NCBI RefSeq assembly: GCF_034134805.1
Contig: NZ_CP139419.1
Coordinates: forward strand, 434,001 to 498,000
Length of the DNA: 64,000 bases
Direction: 5' to 3'
From: Streptococcus sp. S5
GTDB taxonomy: Bacteria; Bacillota; Bacilli; Lactobacillales; Streptococcaceae
The first letter of the stretch is position 1. Each line of letters starts with the position of its first letter. Made by a program: the position numbers and the translations under genes. The notes beneath the pieces are model-generated. The model did not search any database and had not been told where the DNA came from. It was given only the letters and a program-made list of their open reading frames with translations. Positions 47,049 to 56,200 of the stretch are shown here, one piece after another.

Positions 47049-48824
47049 ATGACTCAAGGGAAAATTACTGCATCTGCAGCAATGCTTAATGTATTGAAAA
47101 CATGGGGCGTAGATACGATCTACGGTATCCCATCTGGAACACTTAGCTCACTTATGGACGCTTTGGCTGAAGACAAAGATATCCGTTTCTTGCAAGTTCG
47201 TCACGAAGAAACTGGTGCTCTTGCAGCGGTTATGCAAGCTAAATTTGGTGGCTCTATCGGGGTTGCAGTTGGTTCAGGTGGACCTGGTGCGACTCACTTG
47301 ATCAATGGTGTTTACGATGCAGCTATGGATAACACTCCATTCCTTGCTATCCTTGGATCACGTCCAGTTAACGAATTGAACTTGGATGCCTTCCAAGAAT
47401 TGAACCAAAACCCAATGTACAACGGTATCGCTGTTTACAACAAACGTGTAGCTTACGCAGAACAATTACCAAAAGTAATCGACGAAGCTTGCCGTGCTGC
47501 CGTTTCTAAAAAAGGTCCAGCCGTTGTTGAAATTCCAGTAAACTTTGGTTTCCAAGAAATCGACGAAAACTCTTACTACGGTTCAGGTTCTTACGAGCGT
47601 TCATTCATCGCTCCTGCTTTGAACGAAGTGGAGATCGACAAAGCGGTTGAAATCTTGAACAATGCGGAACGTCCAGTGATCTACGCTGGTTACGGTGGTG
47701 TGAAAGCTGGTGAAGTGATTACTGAATTGTCACGTAAAATCAAAGCCCCAATCATCACAACTGGTAAAAACTTCGAAGCGTTCGAATGGAACTACGAAGG
47801 TTTGACAGGTTCTGCTTACCGTGTTGGTTGGAAACCAGCCAACGAAGTTGTCTTTGAAGCAGACACAGTTCTTTTCCTTGGTTCAAACTTCCCATTTGCT
47901 GAAGTATACGAAGCATTCAAAAATACTGAAAAATTCATCCAAGTAGATATCGACCCTTACAAACTTGGTAAACGTCATGCCCTAGACGCTTCAATCCTTG
48001 GGGATGCAGGTCAAGCAGCCAAAGCAATCCTTGACAAAGTGAATCCAGTTGAATCTACTCCATGGTGGCGTGCAAACGTTAAGAATAACCAAAACTGGCG
48101 TGATTACATGAACAAACTCGAAGGTAAAACTGAGGGTGAATTGCAATTGTATCAAGTTTACAATGCAATCAACAAACATGCTGATCAAGATGCGATCTAT
48201 TCAATCGACGTAGGTGACACTACTCAAACATCTACTCGTCACCTTCACATGACACCTAAGAACATGTGGCGTACATCTCCACTCTTTGCGACAATGGGTA
48301 TTGCCCTTCCTGGTGGTATCGCTGCTAAGAAAGACAATCCAGATCGCCAAGTATGGAACATCATGGGTGACGGTGCATTCAACATGTGCTACCCAGACGT
48401 TATCACAAACGTTCAATACGACCTTCCAGTTATCAACGTTGTCTTCTCAAATGGTAAATATGCCTTCATCAAGGACAAATACGAAGACACAAACAAACAC
48501 TTGTTTGGTTGTGACTTCCCTAATGCTGACTATGCGAAAATCGCTGAAGCTCAAGGAGCTATTGGATTTACAGTTGACCGTATCGAAGACATCGACGCAG
48601 TCGTTGCAGAAGCTGTTAAATTGAACAAAGAAGGTAAAACTGTTGTTATCGATGCTCGCATCACTCCACATCGTCCACTTCCAGTAGAAGTACTTGAGTT
48701 GGATCCAAAACAACACTCAGAAGAAGCGATCAAAGCCTTCAAGGAAAAATACGAAGCAGAAGAACTCGTACCATTCCGCCTCTTCTTGGAAGAAGAAGGG
48801 TTGCAATCACGCGCAATCAAATAA
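47049..48824 (+). CDS. spxB: Pyruvate oxidase
   Basis: 591 residues. Oxidises pyruvate with O2 and phosphate to acetyl phosphate, CO2 and H2O2 using TPP and [17 protein letters not shown] (catalytic Glu, about residue 57), the FAD domain in the middle, and the TPP motif [16 protein letters not shown] (about 440-455) are present. Codon use is strongly biased toward highly expressed gene codons. AAAGGAGAG precedes ATG 47049. It is the main source of H2O2 in oral streptococci and makes MsrAB, CopA and other stress genes in the window relevant. Confidence 0.97.
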   Translation: MTQGKITASAAMLNVLKTWGVDTIYGIPSGTLSSLMDALAEDKDIRFLQVRHEETGALAAVMQAKFGGSIGVAVGSGGPGATHLINGVYDAAMDNTPFLAILGSRPVNELNLDAFQELNQNPMYNGIAVYNKRVAYAEQLPKVIDEACRAAVSKKGPAVVEIPVNFGFQEIDENSYYGSGSYERSFIAPALNEVEIDKAVEILNNAERPVIYAGYGGVKAGEVITELSRKIKAPIITTGKNFEAFEWNYEGLTGSAYRVGWKPANEVVFEADTVLFLGSNFPFAEVYEAFKNTEKFIQVDIDPYKLGKRHALDASILGDAGQAAKAILDKVNPVESTPWWRANVKNNQNWRDYMNKLEGKTEGELQLYQVYNAINKHADQDAIYSIDVGDTTQTSTRHLHMTPKNMWRTSPLFATMGIALPGGIAAKKDNPDRQVWNIMGDGAFNMCYPDVITNVQYDLPVINVVFSNGKYAFIKDKYEDTNKHLFGCDFPNADYAKIAEAQGAIGFTVDRIEDIDAVVAEAVKLNKEGKTVVIDARITPHRPLPVEVLELDPKQHSEEAIKAFKEKYEAEELVPFRLFLEEEGLQSRAIK

Positions 48825-48894
48825 TCCTGCTCGTCGAAAATCAAATGTAAATATTGTAGATTATTTTCTTTGATTTTGTGGAGATAAACTTGAA

Positions 48895-48919
48895 AAGATC
48901 GGAGCCATCCGGTCTTTTT
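48895..48919 (+). terminator. spxB terminator
   Basis: AAGATCGG (48895-48902) pairs with CCGGTCTT (48909-48916, one wobble) then T. Almost the same hairpin recurs at 49331-49352 and, diverged, at 55472-55499. It overlaps the leader of the next gene, so partial read-through is possible. Confidence 0.7.
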
Positions 48920-48933
48920 ATGGAGGATAGTAA

Positions 48934-49281
48934 ATGAATTTAAATCAATTAGATATTATCGTTTCAGATGTTACCCAAGTTTGTGCTAGCTTGGAGCGTA
49001 TTTTGGATAAAAAAGCCGATTATGTTGACGACAGTTTTGCTCAGTTCACGATTGGCAGTCACTGTCTCATGTTGTCTCAAAATCATTTGGTTCCTTTGGA
49101 AAACTTTCAGTCAGGAATCATTCTTCATATCGAGGTTGAAGATGTAGACCAGAACTACAAACGATTGAAAGAGCTTGGTATCCAGGTTTTAAACGGTCCA
49201 GTTGTAACCGATTGGGGAACCGAAAGCTTGCTAGTTGAAGGCCCAGCTGGCCTAGTGCTTGATTTTTATCGTATGAAGTAG
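48934..49281 (+). CDS. VOC (glyoxalase-like) family protein
   Basis: 115 residues, one VOC module. LDIIVSDVTQ at the start, LHIEVEDVDQNYKRLKELG (second beta-alpha unit) and GPAGLVLDFYRMK at the end with the Glu of the metal site replaced or shifted. Typical of small dioxygenase/resistance-type VOC proteins; substrate unknown. GGAGG precedes the ATG. Sits 109 nt after spxB, between two related terminator hairpins. Confidence 0.85.
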   Translation: MNLNQLDIIVSDVTQVCASLERILDKKADYVDDSFAQFTIGSHCLMLSQNHLVPLENFQSGIILHIEVEDVDQNYKRLKELGIQVLNGPVVTDWGTESLLVEGPAGLVLDFYRMK

Positions 49282-49320
49282 GTAATTCTATTATCAAAAA
49301 ATTTAAACGTTCTTGGAGTG

Positions 49321-49360
49321 GAACATAAAAAGATCGGAGTTATCCGGTCTTTTTATGTTC
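49321..49360. terminator. Strong terminator after the VOC gene
   Basis: A 17-bp stem (49321-49337 with 49344-49360, one wobble), 6-nt loop. The stem has A-rich and T-rich arms, so it could act in both directions. Confidence 0.8.
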
Positions 49361-49434
49361 CCAAGTGTAGGAGTTACCTTAGAATAGGTTCAGTTTTTCA
49401 TAGGATCTTGTAGGATTTTTTGGAAAGAGAAGGG

Positions 49435-49440
49435 TATAAT
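49435..49440 (+). promoter_or_regulatory. bgl promoter (-10)
   Basis: TATAAT, 29 nt before the GH1 start, with a poor -35. The same promoter, leader and first codons are duplicated in diverged form at 55520-55646. Confidence 0.6.
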
Positions 49441-49460
49441 AGAACTATCAAATCAAGTGA

Positions 49461-50909
<1,449 letters not shown>

Positions 50910-50949
50910 AAGTTTTCGGTACTTGCTGGCCGACTTTCTCCTCTCAACG

Positions 50950-50994
50950 AAAAAGCTTAGAATCCCAACCACAAGCTGGGGTCCTAAGCTTTTT
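50950..50994. terminator. Bidirectional terminator
   Basis: AAAAAGCTTAG (50950-50960) pairs with CTAAGCTTTTT (50984-50994), with inner CCC/GGG pairing. Serves the GH1 gene and the minus-strand gene at 51024. Confidence 0.85.
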
Positions 50995-51023
50995 GTATGT
51001 AGTTTAGCCAAGTCATTACGGAT

Positions 51024-51557
51024 TTACTGGTCGTAATCTAAGACATTGTTCTCGATGACAAACTTAGATTCAGCGGAAATGTTGGCTGCTCCTAGTTGCA
51101 ACTGTGAACTTCCGTCTGGCTTCATGATGTGCCACTGACCGTCCTTGTGGGCAAAGATGGCCTCAAATGTGACGTTATTGCTCTTGTCTCGAATGGGTAG
51201 AACAAATGCTTGATCTGTATTCTCTAAAAGGATTTCTTCCTTTTTTTCAAAGTTATAGATATAAAATTGCCCAGTTCTTTGTCCCAAACCATGGACTTCA
51301 TCGACTTTTTGCCAATTCTCAAACTTATTCCGAACAAGGGATTCATTATAAATCTTGTTGAAGGTTTCGTTGCGTTTCTTCGTTTCTTCCTCGTCTAGTG
51401 TTTTCTGAAACTCTGCAACCTTTTTAGTCGTTTGAATGGTTTGTCTGTTTTGCTCCCTGATTTGCTGGCGGTGGATGACTCGCATCATTCTTGCAGCAAC
51501 GCCCAGGATGACAAGGATGGATACAAGACTGATTTTAGTTTTAGCATTATTTTTCAT
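51024..51557 (-). CDS. Hypothetical membrane-anchored protein
   Basis: 177 residues. Short basic start, one hydrophobic segment (about 8-24), a charged coiled-coil-like stretch (about 28-70), then a globular part with many aromatic and acidic residues. Likely anchored with the C-terminal part outside. A near-consensus promoter (TTGACG-18-TATAAT) precedes it. Not recognised. Faces the GH1 gene across a terminator. Confidence 0.65.
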   Translation of the reverse strand: MKNNAKTKISLVSILVILGVAARMMRVIHRQQIREQNRQTIQTTKKVAEFQKTLDEEETKKRNETFNKIYNESLVRNKFENWQKVDEVHGLGQRTGQFYIYNFEKKEEILLENTDQAFVLPIRDKSNNVTFEAIFAHKDGQWHIMKPDGSSQLQLGAANISAESKFVIENNVLDYDQ

Positions 51558-51588
51558 AGATGAGTCTCCCTATTGTGTCATTGGTCCT

Positions 51589-51618
51589 ATTATACCCTTA
51601 GAAAGAAAGGATCGTCAA
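51589..51618 (-). promoter_or_regulatory. Promoter of the hypothetical membrane-anchored protein gene
   Basis: On the minus strand TTGACG (51618-51613), 18 nt, TATAAT (51594-51589), about 30 nt before the start. Confidence 0.8.
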
Positions 51619-51684
51619 GTTCATCTTGTGATGACCTAACATGCAGATCTAGCTGGGGACTATAGGCTTTTAGTCAGATTTTCA

Positions 51685-51713
51685 TTGACGAAGGAGCTTT
51701 TATTTGATAGGCT
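51685..51713 (+). promoter_or_regulatory. Promoter of the two-component system
   Basis: TTGACG (51685-51690), 17 nt, TAGGCT (51708-51713). Good -35, weak -10, about 49 nt before the GTG start. Confidence 0.5.
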
Positions 51714-51761
51714 AGAGAAATAGAAATGATTTGGAGTTCAAAGGAAAAAGGAGCGAGGCAA

Positions 51762-52451
51762 GTGACACGGATTTTATTAATCGAGGATAATAATGATATC
51801 CAAGAAATTTTATACAGTCTCTTAAGTGAAGATCATGAGGTCCTTCAGGCTTTTTCAGGTACAGAAGGGCTGCGGCTCTTCCAGCAAGAAGCCGTTGATT
51901 TGGTCCTTCTGGATATCATGCTTCCAGGGAAAAATGGGGATCAGGTCCTTGAGGAGATCCGTTTGCAGAGTCAGACACCGGTTATCATGATGACCGCTCT
52001 GGGAGACAAACACCTCATTAGCCAGTATCTCCTTGCAGGTGCCAATGATTATATTGTCAAGCCCTTTAATCTGGACGAAGTGGCGGCTCGGGTGACGGTG
52101 CAGTTGAGAAATCAACCGACGGTAGCACAGGAATCTCAAGCGTCGCAAAAGCGATCCTTTAAGAATTTGGTCTTAAATCCAGAAACCTTTGAACTGGAGT
52201 CCGGCGAACAGACGCTTCGATTGGGCAAAAAAGAATTTCAAATTTTTGAGACCTTGCTGGCGCATCCAAAGAAGATTTTCACCAAAGAAGAATTGTATGA
52301 AGCTGTCTGGGAAGAAGTCTATCTGCCTGGAGACAATACCCTCAATGCCCAATTAAGCAATCTTCGAAAGAAAATTGCCCAGCTTGACCCAGATGAGGAC
52401 TATATTGAAACGGTCTGGGGCTTGGGTGTTCGCTTGAAAGGAGACAAGTAA
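51762..52451 (+). CDS. OmpR-family response regulator
   Basis: 229 residues. Receiver domain with the acidic pair (LLIEDNNDIQ), phospho-acceptor Asp in LVLLDIMLPG (about residue 50), Lys in YIVKPFN (about 104), then a C-terminal winged helix (LGKKEFQIFETLLAHPKKIF; NTLNAQLSNLRKKI). GTG 51762 is chosen because GGAGCGAGG lies 5-13 nt upstream; the ATG at 51726 has no site. Its stop overlaps the kinase ATG by one base. The pair is convergent with an ABC exporter, a common arrangement for sensing antimicrobial peptides. Confidence 0.88.
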   Translation: MTRILLIEDNNDIQEILYSLLSEDHEVLQAFSGTEGLRLFQQEAVDLVLLDIMLPGKNGDQVLEEIRLQSQTPVIMMTALGDKHLISQYLLAGANDYIVKPFNLDEVAARVTVQLRNQPTVAQESQASQKRSFKNLVLNPETFELESGEQTLRLGKKEFQIFETLLAHPKKIFTKEELYEAVWEEVYLPGDNTLNAQLSNLRKKIAQLDPDEDYIETVWGLGVRLKGDK

Positions 52452-53338
52452 TGTGGGTTTTAGTTCTAATTCTTGTCGTCCTTGTCCTTCTCTTGGGACT
52501 GGGCTACCTTCGCCTACTATCTGCTCTCAAAGATTTGCAGGAGCAGATTCAACAGAAGCTCCAAAATGGGAGTGGAGTACGGTTAACGTCATGTGTTTCA
52601 AAAAAAGAATTGGTCGCCTTGACCAAGCAGGTCAGTGATCTCTTTGATCAGATCGAGCGGACCAATCGGATTGCCTTTCAAGAGAAAAAGACCTTGGATA
52701 TGGCCATTAGTAATATTGCCCACGATATCCGGACGCCTTTGACCATTGCATCGGGCTATACCCAACAAATCATCAAGGGTGGGACGCAGGAAGAGGAAAA
52801 GCTGAAGAAAATTGCTTCCAATCTTCAAGTCGTCTCAAAACGTTTGGAATCTCTCTTGGAATACAGACGCTTGATGGAGGGAGCCATTCAGCCTCGGATT
52901 TCAGACGTCGATCTCAGCCAAGTCCTGACTCAGCAGTTGTTCCAGTATTATGACAGCCTGTCTGAGGCGGGGATTGCCTTAGAGGTAGAGCTAGAAGAGC
53001 ATCTTCATTATGCTACCGATCCTGAGCTCTGGGAGCGCCTCTTGCAAAATATGCTCAGCAATGTCCTCAAGCATGGGAAGGATCAGGCCCGCTTGACCTT
53101 GATGTCGGATGAGGACACGATTCGGGTCGAGCTGCGCAATATTGTGCAACAACCGATCCAGCACTTAGACCAGTTGGCTAGTCGCTTCTACTCAGAAAAT
53201 CTATCGGATACAGAAGAATCATCTGGCTTGGGTCTCTATATCATTCAAAATTTTGTAGAGATCTTAGGGGGCGACTTGCAACTGGCAACAGAGGCAGATT
53301 GGTTTATCTTGACCATTACACTGAGAAAAAAGGCTTGA
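52451..53338 (+). CDS. Sensor histidine kinase (short, one membrane span)
   Basis: 295 residues. One N-terminal transmembrane helix (about 3-24), no extracellular domain, a linker, then HisKA with NIAHDIRTPLTIASGY (His about residue 90) and HATPase with the N box (NMLSNVLKHG) and G box (GLGLYI). The small, domain-less input is typical of intramembrane-sensing kinases that work with ABC transporters. Stop lies in the left arm of the shared terminator. Confidence 0.88.
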   Translation: MWVLVLILVVLVLLLGLGYLRLLSALKDLQEQIQQKLQNGSGVRLTSCVSKKELVALTKQVSDLFDQIERTNRIAFQEKKTLDMAISNIAHDIRTPLTIASGYTQQIIKGGTQEEEKLKKIASNLQVVSKRLESLLEYRRLMEGAIQPRISDVDLSQVLTQQLFQYYDSLSEAGIALEVELEEHLHYATDPELWERLLQNMLSNVLKHGKDQARLTLMSDEDTIRVELRNIVQQPIQHLDQLASRFYSENLSDTEESSGLGLYIIQNFVEILGGDLQLATEADWFILTITLRKKA

Positions 53339-53357
53339 CCACTCGTCAAGCCTTTTT
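53327..53357. terminator. Bidirectional terminator
   Basis: A 13-bp perfect stem (53327-53339 with 53345-53357), 5-nt loop, A and T runs. Between the kinase (plus) and the ABC permease (minus). Confidence 0.85.
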
Positions 53358-53358
53358 G

Positions 53359-54111
53359 TTATAAATCTTTGTGTTTGAAAGTAGCGAGTCCTAGGAAGCC
53401 GAAAACAAGGATGAATCCAAGAGCAATCGAGAGAGTGTTGTTCGTTGCTGTTGTGCTCTGTACCATGGAATATTGGAATTCCAAGTTTAGATAGTGGAGA
53501 ATATCAATATCTTTAAAGAAGAGCGCAGGCAGGCTTAAGAGGATATTTCCAATGAAGTAGCCAACGAAGGCTAGGGTGATGGATTGGCTAGCGTAAAGAA
53601 GGAAGGAAATGATGCTGACCCAAGCCAGGGTGGAAAGGAACTGAATCAGCACGGTCAGTCCAAAATGAGCAAGGAAGTGCTCTGGCATGGTTCCAAGCCC
53701 ATTGTAGAGGGTCGCGATCAAGAAGACGAGACCATAAGAAACGAGAAATTGGAAGAGGGCAATGGTCAGGACAACGGCGCTTTTGGCAAAGTAGTAGCTG
53801 GTGCGCGAAACCCCATAGGCCAGATTATTCTTGTATAAGTTTTGCGTTAAGTCTGTTCCTAGAACCAAGGTGATGACAATAATGGTAAAGAGGATAGTCA
53901 CACTGATGCTGGAAGAGTAGTTGGTCAAGGCTTTAAAGCCCGTCCAAACTTCGGTTGCTTGGGGTAATTTGGATTCCGTATTGACGCCGACGTGGCCGGT
54001 AGCTCCAAAGATGACTCCAGACAGGATGTTGAGAACGAGAATGGCTTCTGTAATCCAAAAGCCTTTGGAGCGAAAAAGTCTATAAAAATCTGCTTGAATG
54101 GTATGCAACAT
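53359..54111 (-). CDS. ABC-2 type permease
   Basis: 250 residues, six hydrophobic segments in the ABC-2 pattern (N-terminal FYRLFRSKGFWITE, then TM1; large loop; TM2-TM6). Partner of the ATPase encoded 54 nt upstream. Resembles the membrane subunits of BcrAB/lantibiotic-immunity-type exporters, but a drug cannot be named. Confidence 0.85.
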   Translation of the reverse strand: MLHTIQADFYRLFRSKGFWITEAILVLNILSGVIFGATGHVGVNTESKLPQATEVWTGFKALTNYSSSISVTILFTIIVITLVLGTDLTQNLYKNNLAYGVSRTSYYFAKSAVVLTIALFQFLVSYGLVFLIATLYNGLGTMPEHFLAHFGLTVLIQFLSTLAWVSIISFLLYASQSITLAFVGYFIGNILLSLPALFFKDIDILHYLNLEFQYSMVQSTTATNNTLSIALGFILVFGFLGLATFKHKDL

Positions 54112-54165
54112 GATAAATCTCCTAAATGAAATATGTGGGATAAGTAATGCAAGACGGTGGGTTGA

Positions 54166-55074
54166 CTAGTCTACCAAGTCCGTAAAGAATTTTTCCAGAT
54201 CTTGGCGGGCATAGTAGATTTCATCCACGTCAATATCCTCTTGAACGAGGGATTTGACAATGACTTTAATATCGTGAGTCTGGCCGAAGATATGGATTTC
54301 TCCATCCTTATCGATGACTTTGATACGGTGATGGAGTTGATCCTGGATCAGTTGACTGGCAAGGGCTAGCTGGCTAGTCTTGAGGATGATGTAATCTTCT
54401 CCTTGTTCTTCGAATTCAGCCTTGCTAATTTCTTTAATCAGGCGTCCTTGGTCGACAATACCAAAACGATTGGCAACTAGATAAAGTTCGGACAGGATGT
54501 GACTGGAAATGAGGATGGTCATGCCGAGTTCATCGTTGAGGCGCTTGATCATCTGACGGAATTCCTTGATTCCGACAGGATCGAGACCATTGATGGGCTC
54601 ATCCAAAATGAGGAAGTCGGGCTTGGCAATGAGCGCAATCGCAATTCCCAACCGTTGTTTCATTCCTAGTGAAAAGTCACGGAATTTCTTCTTACCCGTA
54701 TTATTCAGGCCAACATAGTTCAGGGTTTCTTTGATGACCTGGTCGGGATTGGGGATATGGCGAGCCTTGCAATAGTAGACCAGATTTTGATAAGCGGTCA
54801 TATGCTTGTGGGCCACGGGACTCTCAATGACGGAACCAACCCGTTTCAGGTCTTGGGTCCACTGGGAACGATTTGTAGAAGAAAAGAGAGAGACGCTTCC
54901 GTCAGTTTCTTGAATTAGCTGGGTGATGACCTTGATGAGGGTGGTTTTCCCTGCGCCATTTTTACCGATCAGGCCGTAGACGTCGCCTTTGCGAATGGTG
55001 AGATTCACATCATTTAAGGCATATTGATGACCAAATTTTTTACTCAAATGGGAAATTTCTAATACTTTTTCCAT
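54166..55074 (-). CDS. ABC transporter ATP-binding protein (BcrA-like)
   Basis: 302 residues. Walker A GLIGKNGAGKTTLIKV (about residue 35), signature FSLGMKQRLGIAIAL (about 135), Walker B FLILDEPINGLDP and ISSHILSEL. The about 90-residue C-terminal extension is usual in bacitracin/lantibiotic self-protection ATPases. GAAGGAG precedes the ATG. First gene of the two-gene exporter, likely regulated by the convergent two-component system. Confidence 0.9.
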   Translation of the reverse strand: MEKVLEISHLSKKFGHQYALNDVNLTIRKGDVYGLIGKNGAGKTTLIKVITQLIQETDGSVSLFSSTNRSQWTQDLKRVGSVIESPVAHKHMTAYQNLVYYCKARHIPNPDQVIKETLNYVGLNNTGKKKFRDFSLGMKQRLGIAIALIAKPDFLILDEPINGLDPVGIKEFRQMIKRLNDELGMTILISSHILSELYLVANRFGIVDQGRLIKEISKAEFEEQGEDYIILKTSQLALASQLIQDQLHHRIKVIDKDGEIHIFGQTHDIKVIVKSLVQEDIDVDEIYYARQDLEKFFTDLVD

Positions 55075-55177
55075 GGTTTTCTCCTTCGTCCAAATGACTA
55101 GTTGTTTTCTTTACACTCTTAGTATACAGCTTGCTTTTCAAATAACTATCAAGCAATTCTCAAATATTTCTAAAAAA

Positions 55178-55204
55178 ACGACTAACTTTTAAAAAGTTAG
55201 CCGT
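55178..55204 (-). terminator. Terminator-like hairpin upstream of the ABC genes
   Basis: CTAACTTTT (55182-55190) pairs with AAAAGTTAG (55192-55200) with flanking ACG/CGT; a U run follows only on the minus strand. It would block transcription entering the ABC operon from the decayed region to the right. Confidence 0.6.
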
Positions 55205-55227
55205 GACTTTAAGACTAAGTTTTCTTA

Positions 55228-55365
55228 GAGGCTTTCCTTAGGTGAGTACGGACGTCAGCGAACTTCAAAGAAGTTCCATGACTTAGTTTTGAACCTAAAG
55301 TTTCAAAACTCCCGAGTGCTAGAAACAATCGTGTTTCAAGCACTTTTCTCACGGCGGAAAGTTTC
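55228..55365 (+). repeat. 138-bp structured repeat, copy 4 of 4
   Basis: Same length and helices; the first bases are GAGGCTTTCC (weaker outer pairing) and the third hairpin has one mismatch (GTGCTAGAAAC/GTTTCAAGCAC), so this copy is slightly decayed. It is the only copy not directly after a plus-strand gene, consistent with deletion of the gene that preceded it. Confidence 0.88.
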
Positions 55366-55435
55366 AGTAGATGATTGAATAATTCTAACGAATAAAATTT
55401 TTCTATATTTAACGGAATTTATTAGATTTAAGAAA

Positions 55436-55454
55436 GCCAAATATTATATTTGGC
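55436..55454. promoter_or_regulatory. Perfect 19-bp palindrome, possible operator
   Basis: GCCAAATAT-T-ATATTTGGC. It lies in AT-rich DNA just upstream of the decayed GH1 promoter copy. Could be an old operator or a small hairpin; no matching site was found elsewhere in the window. Confidence 0.35.
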
Positions 55455-55471
55455 AAAAGAGTATGCATTTT

Positions 55472-55499
55472 AACAGATCGGATTCGTCCGATCTGTTTT
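55472..55499 (+). terminator. Terminator, relative of the one at 49321
   Basis: An 11-bp perfect stem (55472-55482 with 55487-55497), 4-nt loop, T tail. With the following segment it mirrors the order terminator-promoter-GH1 start seen at 49.3-49.5 kb. Confidence 0.75.
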
Positions 55500-55519
55500 C
55501 TTGTATGAGTGTGGTAGAT

Positions 55520-55646
55520 ACCTTAGAATAGTATCAGTTTTTCCTAGGATGTTGTAAGATCTTCGGGTTGGAGAAGGGTATAATAGAACTATCAAATCAA
55601 GTGAGGTAGAGAGATGACCGATAAACTTCAATTTCCAGATGGTTTT
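55520..55646 (+). pseudogene. Remnant of a second GH1 gene: promoter, leader and first 11 codons
   Basis: Closely similar to 49377-49502, including TATAAT (55580-55585), GTGAGGTAGAGAG and ATG 55614 with [11 protein letters not shown]. The similarity stops abruptly after GATGGTTTT at about 55646, where an IS30 transposase fragment begins; the frame then meets a stop after six foreign codons. Evidence for a lost paralogue or a partial duplication. Confidence 0.8.
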
Positions 55647-55845
55647 CAGTGTGATGATGGCTTTTGAGCAGCGTTTCACTAAGGTAATGACGGCACTTTT
55701 GTGTTTTTCTCCCACAATTGTATCCCCTTCTAGATGGCCGAATTCCGTCTTAAAATCGGGATAACTGTTTGCTCTCTCATGCAAATCTCTACAAAGAGCT
55801 TGTTTTCCACGCGTTTCTTTCTGCCATACCTACTCCCTTATTCCA
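55647..55845 (-). pseudogene. IS30-family transposase fragment
   Basis: Minus-strand frame with HERANSYPDFKTEFGHLEGD then TIVGEKHKSAVITLVKR: the EFGHxEGDTxxG block is the first catalytic Asp region of IS30-type transposases. Only about 60 residues remain; both ends are missing and no terminal inverted repeats were seen. Its ends coincide with the GH1 and KtrA fragments, so it marks the recombination that built this junction. Confidence 0.8.
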
Positions 55846-55849
55846 CAAT

Positions 55850-56043
55850 CGTGGTCAGGCAAGAGTCTAAGTCAACTTGATCTTCGAGGACAATACAATC
55901 TCAATATTCTTGGTTTTCGTGACTATGAAAATGCTCCTCTAGACGTTCAGTTTGGTCCAAATGACTTATTAAAACCTGATACCTATATCATGGAGGTGAT
56001 TAACAACCAATATTTGGATTATCTAGCACGCCTCAATGATTAA
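55850..56043 (+). pseudogene. C-terminal remnant of a KtrA/TrkA-type potassium uptake protein
   Basis: Open frame from about 55855 (SGKSLSQLDLRGQYNLNILG, then IMEVINNQYLDYLARLND) to TAA 56041-56043, the TrkA_C layout. The first about 160 residues are gone. In pneumococcus, as I recall, a Trk/Ktr potassium system lies near pavB, so this is the tail of the resident gene cut off by the IS30-linked rearrangement. Confidence 0.7.
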
Positions 56044-56121
56044 AAGAGAAATGACTATTCTTTTTTCTAGTGACTATTGAGTCAATATAAGTATTTTATA
56101 AGAGGGATTTAAGAAAAATTT

Positions 56122-56162
56122 TAACTTTTTCTTAATCCTTTTTAATTATAGGAGATTATACT
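56122..56162 (+). promoter_or_regulatory. pavB promoter region
   Basis: TATACT at 56157-56162 without a recognisable -35. Upstream is a T-rich imperfect direct repeat (CTTTTTCTTAAT then CTTTTTAATTA, about 12-13 bp apart) where an OmpR-type regulator could bind and replace the -35; the adjacent TCS08-like system is the obvious candidate. Confidence 0.5.
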
Positions 56163-56200
56163 AGAGTCATCAAATAAAGAAAAGCTCTAAGGAGAATCCT

